Assembly: GCF_900163755.1 (NCBI RefSeq)
Contig: NZ_FUKI01000159.1
Span: 1-45,890, forward strand
Reading direction: 5' to 3'
From: Crenothrix polyspora
GTDB taxonomy: Bacteria > Pseudomonadota > Gammaproteobacteria > Methylococcales > Methylomonadaceae
Length of the DNA stretch: 45,890 nucleotides
Shown here: positions 1-6,125 of the stretch, piece after piece
Position numbering within the stretch: the first letter of the stretch is position 1
Layout: the number at the start of each line of letters is the position of its first letter
The notes under the pieces: model-generated
Told to the model about the DNA's origin: nothing
What the model saw: only the letters and a program-made list of their open reading frames with translations
The model's database searches: none
Program-made: the position numbers and the translations under genes

Positions 1-12
1 CAGTTACAGCCA

Positions 13-79
13 CCGTTCGTGCTGAGCTTGTCGAAGCATGAACGGCACACTTCGACAAGCTCAGCACGAACGGTTTTTT
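13..79. repeat. Palindromic intergenic repeat, terminator-like
   Basis: Two perfect 24-bp arms (13-36 and 50-73) flank a 13-nt loop and are followed by six T residues. The left arm starts CCGTTCGTGCTGAGC and the right arm ends GCTCAGCACGAACGG. The same unit, including the preceding CAGTTACAG, recurs near 28823. It lies about 120 bp beyond the stop of the minus-strand gene at 198-1316. The hairpin plus T-run could terminate transcription entering from the left; that role is inferred. Single arms of the same core occur in several other repeats of this window. Confidence 0.85.
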
Positions 80-197
80 AAAATTCACACTCGCCAAAAT
101 AAAATTGACTGAGTACTAACCATTTTAAAAAGATTAACCAACAATTAGTAATAATCTTCCCCTGCTAAAATTAACAGAGGAAGATCAAAAACCTCAG

Positions 198-1316
198 CTA
201 CGGTAATCTTTTAACCAATTTACTCGCTACTGCGCCTTCAAATGCTGCGTCAATAACACTGGGCATGGCGTTACTTGCTACCGGTATAGAAGCCGACCAA
301 CTGCCATTAGCGCTTACATTAGCCGAACCTAACACCGCTGCGTTATTCGCATTGCTGAGCTGCACAGGGTTAGCAAGTGCCGCATTACGCTCTGCCTGGG
401 TGGATTTTGTTGCCCAAGTGATTTGACCAGAAACAGCAAGCTGTTGCACAGCGGTATTGTATACAGCACTGGCAATCACAGGTTCAGCAGTCGATTGCGC
501 TATAACAACGGATTTGAGTTGTGGCAAAACCTTAACAATAATGTCGCTGGAAATAGAACGCTTATCTTGTTTTTTACCGGAGTTACTATGCGATTGCGCA
601 CAGACTTTAATTTTTATGGTTTTACCGGATACGCTTTTCGGTACTTTCCAAGTAACCACACCTTGTTCTGCTTGCAGCGTAGTATTATAACTTTCGGTAA
701 ACTTTGCACCGGCCGGTAAATTAGCACCCATGCTAATTTTACTGCCATCATCAGAAGCGGTTACACCCACTCTAAGAACCTGCCCTACATGAATTGTTTT
801 TACACCCGGTGCGGACATGACTAATCCAGCAACTTGCTTAGACTTTTCTTTATGATTCTCCCTCTGCTCGTTATCATTTTCACCTTTCTCGTTATCATTT
901 TCACCCTTACTGTTACAGGATATTCCAGTTGTTATAGGTTTTGGTTTTACTACCACAGGTTTAACGACTGGCTTTGGATTGACTACAGGCGGATTGACTA
1001 CAGGCGGATTTACTACAGGTGGATTTACTACAGGTGGTTTTACTACTACAGGTGGATTTACTACAGGTGGTTTTACCACTACAGGTGGTGGTGCTTTAGA
1101 TGCCAAGAAAGCAGCCAGACCGGCTTTTCCTGATGCTTTATCAGGAGTGCTGTTGCCATGACAAGAAGAACACGCAGGCGCATTATTTTGCGCCATAATG
1201 CTAGGTGTTGCCAACACATTAGCCGAAATAACCAAAGATGTTACTGTCAAAAAAGCCAGGCTTTTAAACTGATTGGCTTTAATCATTTTAGCTTTTAGCG
1301 CATTTTTTTTATTCAT
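198..1316 (-). CDS. Exported monohaem protein with Pro/Val-repeat linker (paralogue 1)
   Basis: 372 residues. A basic N-terminus and hydrophobic stretch (about residues 18-36, ending near AxA-type sites) look like a signal peptide. One haem-binding motif, CSSCH (49-53), follows, with only about 22 residues after it before the linker, so this is a minimal haem segment rather than a full cytochrome c fold; no distal Met is evident. Residues 76-127 are Pro/Val repeats (VVNPP, VVKPP). Residues 138-160 are acidic/polar with two GENDNE units. Residues 163-372 form the domain shared with the genes at 1907 and 3529, including the conserved CAxxH (C239-H243), WKVP and LPxLKSV. The domain looks all-beta and Ig-like (inference). 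AAAGG lies upstream of the ATG. Function unknown; electron transfer or metal binding in the periplasm or outside the cell is possible. Confidence 0.85.
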   Translation of the reverse strand: MNKKNALKAKMIKANQFKSLAFLTVTSLVISANVLATPSIMAQNNAPACSSCHGNSTPDKASGKAGLAAFLASKAPPPVVVKPPVVNPPVVVKPPVVNPPVVNPPVVNPPVVNPKPVVKPVVVKPKPITTGISCNSKGENDNEKGENDNEQRENHKEKSKQVAGLVMSAPGVKTIHVGQVLRVGVTASDDGSKISMGANLPAGAKFTESYNTTLQAEQGVVTWKVPKSVSGKTIKIKVCAQSHSNSGKKQDKRSISSDIIVKVLPQLKSVVIAQSTAEPVIASAVYNTAVQQLAVSGQITWATKSTQAERNAALANPVQLSNANNAAVLGSANVSANGSWSASIPVASNAMPSVIDAAFEGAVASKLVKRLP

Positions 1317-1451
1317 AACATAAACCTTTGTGCTTTAAAAATAACCCATTGCTGCTTTACAGCAGCCATTAAATGATTCATCTATTATTTAGACCCAACT
1401 GAGCTTGGTGTTTTTGAGCCTAGCTAATAATCAAACCAACATAATAAATAT

Positions 1452-1469
1452 AAGCACAAACAATGCCAA
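1452..1469 (-). promoter_or_regulatory. Candidate sigma-54 promoter of paralogue 1
   Basis: Read on the minus strand, TTGGCATTGTTTGTGCTT has GG and GC separated by exactly 10 nt, as in -24/-12 promoters (consensus TGGCAC-N5-TTGCW). The predicted transcript start near 1442 leaves a leader of about 125 nt. The paralogue at 3529-5586 has an equivalent element at the matching place, which supports function. Confidence 0.5.
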
Positions 1470-1530
1470 CTTATAACACGCTAATTAATAACATTATTTA
1501 ATTTTAAAGCGCTTTTATTAGCCTACCTTA

Positions 1531-1567
1531 ATTGCATACGCTGCAATAATGGTCTGCAAATTTGGTA
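1531..1567. promoter_or_regulatory. Conserved upstream block with dyad, candidate enhancer site
   Basis: The 37-bp block contains the dyad ATTGCA-N5-TGCAAT and ends TGCAAATTTGGTA. It matches 5833-5869 at 31 of 37 positions. It begins 76 bp upstream of the -12 GC of the adjacent sigma-54-like promoter (77 bp in the other copy). That distance is typical for binding sites of sigma-54 enhancer-binding proteins. The activator is unknown. Confidence 0.5.
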
Positions 1568-1587
1568 GGGTTACCCCCATATCGTCA

Positions 1588-1894
1588 CTGCCATTAAGTT
1601 AAGAAAAATCGCGTACGGGTGGGGTAAAGCTCAATGCCCAACTTATTTATTACCGTATGTTCCGCGTGGGCACGAAAAGCATGTGCCCACCCTATCGCTT
1701 GGTAATCGGGGCTATCAACTTAACGTGGGACAAAAAAACAATAACATTCAAGTAAGTTGGGCTGCCTGCTGTTTGGCAATCCAACATTTTACAAGGCCTT
1801 GGGAATATTGGGTTGAGAAAAGCGTTCAACCCAACCTACATTTTGTCCCGTTTTAAGTTGGTAGCCGTAATCGGAATCCTTAACTTAATGGCAG
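1588..1894. repeat. Composite palindromic element with perfect 16-bp terminal inverted repeats
   Basis: The ends CTGCCATTAAGTTAAG (1588-1603) and CTTAACTTAATGGCAG (1879-1894) are exact inverted repeats. Nested inside is a second pair of 26-nt arms (1710-1735 and 1841-1866, 22 of 26 pairing) that contain GGCTAYCAACTTAA and GGGACAAAA. Further hairpins lie at 1666-1690 (GTGGGCAC arms) and 1808-1834 (TTGGGTTGA arms). No coding capacity is seen. The layout is MITE-like, and the right end sits 12 bp from the stop codon of the gene at 1907-2956. Confidence 0.75.
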
Positions 1895-1906
1895 CGCCCC
1901 ACACCG

Positions 1907-2956
1907 TTAATACTTTTTAACCAGCTTACTCGTTACCGCACCTTGAAACGTAGCATCAACAACACGGGGTACGGCTGCGCCAGACAGAGGTATAGACACC
2001 GACCAATTACCATTTAATTGAATACTGGCCACGCCCAAAAAAGCAGCGTTATTAGCATTAGTCAATTGCACAGAACCGGCAAGCGCCGCATTACGCTGCG
2101 CTTGGCTTGATTTTACCGGCCAAACCACTTGCCCAGACACCACCAGTTGTTGCAATACGGCGTTATACACTGCACTCGCAATCACAGGTTCAACAGTTGC
2201 CTGCGTTATGAAAACCGATTTGAGTTTTGGTAACACCTTAACCATAGCGTCACGCGCAACAAAACGTTTGTTTTGCTGTTTACCAGAACTCGTATTGGTA
2301 TGAGTTTCGGCGCAGAATTTAATCGCCACAGTTTTGCCAGATACACTGCTCGGCACTTTCCAGGTCACCACGGCTTGTTGCACTTGCAGCGTATTATTAT
2401 AAGTCTCGGTAAATTGCGCCCCAGAGGGTAAATTAACACCCATTGAAATTTTACGGCTATCACCAGACGCGGTTACGCCTAACGTAAGTGTCTGGCCTAC
2501 ATGGATAGTTTTTGTGCTGGGTGTCGATATAACCAACCCAGTGGTTAATTTATCGTCATCATCATCATTTTCACGCGCATAGTCTTTAGCCGCATCGCGA
2601 CAAGACGTTGCTGTTACCGTGCATTTACCCTTTACCAACATTTTAGGTAACTGGCAAGCCGCTACTGTAGGTGGCTTTACCACCGGCGGTTTGAGTACAC
2701 CGGCAACCCCTGGAATACCACTTTTATTATACGCCGCTGCAATACCGGCTTTAAGATTGGCCTTCTTTTCAGAACCAGATGCACTGGCATGGCACGTCTG
2801 GCAGCCTGCCTCGATATTAATACCCGCACCCGCTGCGGCAGCATAAATACCGTAAGTCGCCGACACATTAGCCGACATAAGCAAAGAAGTTACTGCTAAA
2901 AAAGCCATACTTTTTACCGGCTGTGCTTTCATTTTTAGTGCATTTTTTGTTTTCAT
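1907..2956 (-). CDS. Exported monohaem protein with short Cys-unit linker (paralogue 2)
   Basis: 349 residues from the ATG at 2956, chosen because it aligns with the start of paralogue 1 (MKTKNAL versus MNKKNAL) and has GAGG upstream; the frame stays open 11 codons further. A signal peptide covers about residues 1-33. The single haem motif is CQTCH (52-56), followed by a truncated segment without an obvious distal Met. The linker has a short Pro run (PPVVKPP), one Cys unit (C101 to C112, containing LPKML), a conserved SC (118-119) and an acidic patch with five Asp. From about residue 139 comes the shared domain with CAETH, WKVP and LPKLKSV. Its last Cys unit resembles the final unit of paralogue 3, so the two share linker ancestry. 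Function unknown. Confidence 0.85.
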   Translation of the reverse strand: MKTKNALKMKAQPVKSMAFLAVTSLLMSANVSATYGIYAAAAGAGINIEAGCQTCHASASGSEKKANLKAGIAAAYNKSGIPGVAGVLKPPVVKPPTVAACQLPKMLVKGKCTVTATSCRDAAKDYARENDDDDDKLTTGLVISTPSTKTIHVGQTLTLGVTASGDSRKISMGVNLPSGAQFTETYNNTLQVQQAVVTWKVPSSVSGKTVAIKFCAETHTNTSSGKQQNKRFVARDAMVKVLPKLKSVFITQATVEPVIASAVYNAVLQQLVVSGQVVWPVKSSQAQRNAALAGSVQLTNANNAAFLGVASIQLNGNWSVSIPLSGAAVPRVVDATFQGAVTSKLVKKY

Positions 2957-3000
2957 AACCTTAAACCTCGTTGTCTCTAAATAACCCATTTCGATTGCTT

Positions 3001-3101
3001 AGGAACGTGTATGAAATAACGTGAGCAAGTTCATGCTTCGACAGGCTCAGCACGAACGGAAATGGCGTTTAAGTTGTTCAACTTATTTCATGCACGTTCC
3101 T
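3001..3101. repeat. About 100-bp palindromic repeat, copy 1
   Basis: Terminal arms starting AGGAACGTG and ATGAAATAA (3001-3028) pair with 3074-3101 at 24 of 28 positions. The centre carries the core ending GGCTCAGCACGAACGG. Related copies lie at 8881-8970 and, inverted, at 15712-15814. This copy sits inside the leader of paralogue 2, between its putative promoter and its start codon. Without it the leader would be about as long as those of the other two paralogues. Confidence 0.8.
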
Positions 3102-3177
3102 TAACACGGCTGCTTCACTTAAAAAATAAGCGCGTATTTTTTAAACTTACACAATAGCTCAGCCGATATAAGAAATA

Positions 3178-3195
3178 AAGCACAAAATATGTCGA
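3178..3195 (-). promoter_or_regulatory. Degenerate sigma-54-like promoter of paralogue 2
   Basis: On the minus strand, TCGACATATTTTGTGCTT aligns with the elements of paralogues 1 and 3. It keeps TTTGTGCTT and the 10-nt spacing, but the -24 GG is GA. The 37-bp upstream block found with the other two is not recognisable at the expected position. The promoter may be weak or rewired. Confidence 0.3.
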
Positions 3196-3366
3196 AATAT
3201 AAGACATTAATTAGATTAGAAATTTATTTGTCGGTATACAATACTGGCAAAAATATCATCTTTTACACAAGAGGTGACAGTGCTTGCACAGACAGCAAAA
3301 CAGAGGCGGACGCAGAAAGCGCCTGCACAAAATAACTAACGGCATTTTTTATAAAAATCCATTAAA

Positions 3367-3403
3367 TGTAGACCGTAATGTACAAAACACACAACGGTCT
3401 ACA
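3367..3403 (-). terminator. Possible terminator of paralogue 3
   Basis: Arms TGTAGACCGT and ACGGTCTACA pair perfectly over 10 bp around a 17-nt loop, about 125 nt beyond the stop at 3529. On the minus strand the hairpin is followed by a T-rich tract (TTTAATGGATTTTT). The T-run is interrupted, so confidence is moderate. Confidence 0.4.
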
Positions 3404-3528
3404 GCTTTTAACAGCGGTGTAACCGGCTTACCAATCACACCACCTCTATCATTTAGCACTTACCGTATATCGATTATGGCTAAACCCACAACACTACACA
3501 CTGAATAACAATGAATTATTCAACAACA

Positions 3529-5586
3529 TTACGGCAATTTTTTAACCATAACAGTTACCACTTTGCCATTAAATGTCGCATCAATAACACGCGGCATTAA
3601 AGCACTGGACAACGGTATAGCAACAAACCACTTGCCATCCGCTTTCGCTTTTACTGCGCCCAATAAGGCAGCATTATGCGCATTACTCAGTTGTATCAAC
3701 TGAGCGCCAGATTTTTTACGTACTGCATTGACTTTTTGTGCCGACAATTTAACTTGGCCAGACACTTCAAGACGCTGCATTGCTGTGTTGTAAACCGCAC
3801 TAGAAATAACATTTCTACCAATAACAGGCTCTGTAACCAAAGTAGATTTCAGCTCAGGTAAAACCTTAACTAATACAGTTTTAAAAACAAACTTCATGTC
3901 TTTTTTACTATAACCACCCTCATTGTGCGCTTCAGCACATAGTTTGATTTTTATGGTTTTGCCAGATGCACTCTTCGGCACTTTCCAACCCAACATACCT
4001 TGGTGCAACTGTAGATCGCCATTATAACTTTCTGTAAAACGTGCACCTTTAGGTAAATTAACACCCATTGCTATCTTGCGTTCATCGCCATACACCACCA
4101 TACCTAAATTAAGCACTTGTTCCGCATGGATAGCTTGTGTAGTTGGCACTGCAATCACCAGTTTGGCTTTATCGCCATGTTCTGCACGCTCGTATGCTTC
4201 ATGCTGCTCATGTTCAAATTTCTTAAAAGCATCATCACATGATGTAGTTGTTAAAGCACACGCACCGTTAATTAACATTTTAGGCAATACACACGCCACT
4301 GACGGTATTACTTCGCACACCCCTTCTGCATTCATAGTTTCACCCACTGAACACGCCGGTATTACACAGGCGTTAGTAGCTACATTAAGTACTTCAGGTT
4401 CTGTACAACTCACAGGCTCTACCACTGGCGTTACACATGTATTGGTTGCTGCATCTAGCACTTCAGGCTCTATACAACTCACAGGTTCTACCACTGGCGT
4501 TACACATGTATTGGTTGCTGCATCTAGCACTTCAGGTTCTGTACAACTCACAGGTTCTACCACTGGCGTTACACATGTATTGGTTGCTGCATCTCGCACT
4601 TTTGGCGCTGTACAACTTACAGGTACTACCGCTGGGGTTACACACGTATTGGTTGCTACATCTCGCACTTTTGGCGCTGTACAACTTACAGGTACTACCG
4701 CTGGGGTTACACACGTATTGGTTGCTGCATCTCGCACTTTTGGCGCTGTACAACTTACAGGTACTACCGCTGGGGTTACACACGTATTGCTCACCGCATC
4801 TCGCACTTGCGGTGCTGTACAACTCACAGGTACTACAGCACATACGCCGGATGCATTACGCACTTGCCCTGTTGGACACGCAGGTGTTACACACGTATTG
4901 CTCGCCGCATCTCGCACTTGCGGTGCTGCACAACTCACAGGCACTACGGCGCATACGCCAGATGCATTACGCACTTGCCCTGTTGGACACGCAGGTGTTA
5001 CACACGTATTGCTCGCCGCATCTCGCACTTGTGGTGCTGCACAACTCACAGGTACTACGGCGCATACGCCAGATGCATTACGCACTTGCCCTGTTGGACA
5101 CGCAGGTGTTACACACGTATTGCTCGCCGCATCTCGCACTTGCGGTGCTGTACAACTCACAGGTACTACGGCGCATACGCCAGATGCATTACGCACTTGC
5201 CCTGTTGGACACGCAGGTGTTTTACAAGTGTTAGTAGCGGCATCACGTACTGCTGGTGAAGTACACACAACAGGGAGAGGCGCAACAGAAAGATTCGCCG
5301 CCCCACCTATCTCAGCGGCAATCGCGTTAAGCTGCGTATCACTCAAGCCAACTAAACCCGCCATCATAGGCACACCACCTACAATAGCCGATTTAATCTT
5401 AGAAGCACTGCCGCCCGTTATCGCTTTGGGGGCAATAACTGTTCCGGCACCACTTGGACCATGACAAACCGCACAATCTCCCGCATAAGTACCAACAACA
5501 GCATTTGCATTTCCTGAAAAGACGAAAAAAGCAAGCATTACCCAAAAAATAGAAAAAAAACTTTTTAACCTATTCATTTTGTGCAT
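3529..5586 (-). CDS. Exported cytochrome c-like protein with ten-unit Cys-rich repeat array (paralogue 3)
   Basis: 685 residues. A signal peptide covers about residues 1-29. A class I cytochrome c-like domain follows, with haem motif CAVCH (38-42), candidate distal Met 74 or 75 (VPMM) and the typical closing helix (LSDTQLNAIAAEI). Residues 124-271 are four 37-residue units (each with four Cys) and 272-409 are six 23-residue units (each with two Cys). The short unit equals the long one minus a 14-residue piece (CPTGQVRNASGVCA). A final Cys unit, the conserved SC (449-450) and a His/Glu-rich stretch (FEHEQHEAYERAEHGDK) precede the shared C-terminal domain (474-685; CAEAH, WKVP, LPELKST). AAGG precedes the ATG at 5586; ATG 5577 is an alternative. 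Role unknown; the layout suggests an exposed redox or metal-binding protein. Confidence 0.85.
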   Translation of the reverse strand: MHKMNRLKSFFSIFWVMLAFFVFSGNANAVVGTYAGDCAVCHGPSGAGTVIAPKAITGGSASKIKSAIVGGVPMMAGLVGLSDTQLNAIAAEIGGAANLSVAPLPVVCTSPAVRDAATNTCKTPACPTGQVRNASGVCAVVPVSCTAPQVRDAASNTCVTPACPTGQVRNASGVCAVVPVSCAAPQVRDAASNTCVTPACPTGQVRNASGVCAVVPVSCAAPQVRDAASNTCVTPACPTGQVRNASGVCAVVPVSCTAPQVRDAVSNTCVTPAVVPVSCTAPKVRDAATNTCVTPAVVPVSCTAPKVRDVATNTCVTPAVVPVSCTAPKVRDAATNTCVTPVVEPVSCTEPEVLDAATNTCVTPVVEPVSCIEPEVLDAATNTCVTPVVEPVSCTEPEVLNVATNACVIPACSVGETMNAEGVCEVIPSVACVLPKMLINGACALTTTSCDDAFKKFEHEQHEAYERAEHGDKAKLVIAVPTTQAIHAEQVLNLGMVVYGDERKIAMGVNLPKGARFTESYNGDLQLHQGMLGWKVPKSASGKTIKIKLCAEAHNEGGYSKKDMKFVFKTVLVKVLPELKSTLVTEPVIGRNVISSAVYNTAMQRLEVSGQVKLSAQKVNAVRKKSGAQLIQLSNAHNAALLGAVKAKADGKWFVAIPLSSALMPRVIDATFNGKVVTVMVKKLP
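4360..5217 (-). repeat. Coding tandem repeat array (4 x 111 bp, 6 x 69 bp)
   Basis: This encodes the repeat units of paralogue 3. The 111-bp units are nearly identical in DNA. The 69-bp units fall into two subtypes of three (TAPKVRD and TEPEVLD versions). Near-identity between neighbours points to recent expansion by slippage or recombination, so copy number probably varies between strains. Confidence 0.9.
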
Positions 5587-5752
5587 AACACCTTCTTAAT
5601 AACATTTTTTTTGTTCATAACTCAGCCCTTCGTTTTGTTTAAAAACATAAAAATTATCGTTTTACAACGATACTTAATAGCCTTAACCAGAGCACAAGCT
5701 TATAAAACAACCTTACTTTAAGCCCATACGCCAGTCTAGCTGTCCAAAAACA

Positions 5753-5770
5753 AAGCACAAACCACGCCAT
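5753..5770 (-). promoter_or_regulatory. Candidate sigma-54 promoter of paralogue 3
   Basis: On the minus strand, ATGGCGTGGTTTGTGCTT has GG-N10-GC spacing and keeps TGGC and TGCT of the consensus. Predicted start is near 5743, with a leader of about 157 nt. It is the best match of the three paralogous promoters. Confidence 0.5.
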
Positions 5771-5823
5771 AATGCAAAATACATGACTATTAATGATAAT
5801 ATTTTTACAGTACCGTAAAATAT

Positions 5824-5869
5824 CATACCAAAATTGCAGTCGCTGCAACTTTGGTATGCAAATTTGGTA
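5824..5869. promoter_or_regulatory. Dyad and conserved block upstream of paralogue 3
   Basis: CATACCAAAATTGCAG (5824-5839) and CTGCAACTTTGGTATG (5843-5858) are inverted arms with one mismatch and a 3-nt centre. Within 5833-5869 the sequence matches 1531-1567 at 31 of 37 positions. The dyad centre is about 98 bp upstream of the predicted sigma-54 start (about 97 bp in the other copy). The likely role is an activator binding site. It lacks a T-run, so a terminator is less likely. Confidence 0.5.
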
Positions 5870-6125
5870 TTACTTTAAAAAATTGGAGACTTGTTTAAAA
5901 AGCTGGCTACCCGTGTGCAAGCTAATGTAGGTTGGGCTGACATTCAAAGGCGTATCGAAGCCCTGATGTTGGATTTCATTCTACTCAACCAACTGATGGC
6001 CAGTTGAGTTCATCTTATATTTTTGTCACAATTATTTTTTACACTATCATTCATATTGTATTCATATTTGCCATGATAGTATAAGAATTGTAAATACTCT
6101 AAATCTAAAAATAAGGGAATATATC

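Larger units (their letters stand above)
1317..1906. other. Intergenic region with control elements and composite repeat
   Basis: No gene seen. The part next to gene 198-1316 holds its leader, a sigma-54-like promoter (1452-1469) and a conserved upstream block (1531-1567). The rest, from 1588, is a composite palindromic repeat. All three are listed separately. Confidence 0.7.
2957..3528. other. Intergenic region between paralogues 2 and 3
   Basis: It holds the 101-bp repeat at 3001-3101, a degenerate sigma-54-like site at 3178-3195 and a perfect 10-bp-stem hairpin at 3367-3403. A GAGGTG at 3271 precedes only a 19-codon basic reading frame (GTG at 3280); I see no reason to call it a gene. Confidence 0.6.
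5587..6125. other. Intergenic region between paralogue 3 and RTX gene
   Basis: It holds the leader and sigma-54-like promoter of paralogue 3 (5753-5770), a strong dyad (5824-5858) inside the conserved block, an isolated half of a GTAGGTTGGGCT repeat near 5935 and a small hairpin (5983-6009, 7-bp arms). AAGGGA before 6126 is the RBS of the RTX gene. No reading frame here looks like a gene. Confidence 0.6.

Noticed and set aside
834-1161. Plus-strand Tyr/Gly-rich frames opposite the Pro/Val linker
   Set aside because: Direct antisense of the CCN-type repeat codons of paralogue 1.
3271-3508. Small plus-strand gene after GAGGTG (TTG at 3284 or GTG at 3280)
   Set aside because: The RBS-like sequence is good, but the products are either 19 residues or an unrecognised basic stretch overlapping the hairpin at 3367-3403.
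4360-5217. CRISPR-like array
   Set aside because: Repeats are contiguous, in frame and of coding nature, without spacers.
4076-5464. 462-codon open frame on the plus strand opposite paralogue 3
   Set aside because: It is a by-product of the in-frame repeat array on the other strand; no RBS, no recognisable domain and no start context.
5654-5848. 64-codon hydrophobic minus-strand frame
   Set aside because: It covers the sigma-54-like promoter and dyad of paralogue 3 and has no RBS.
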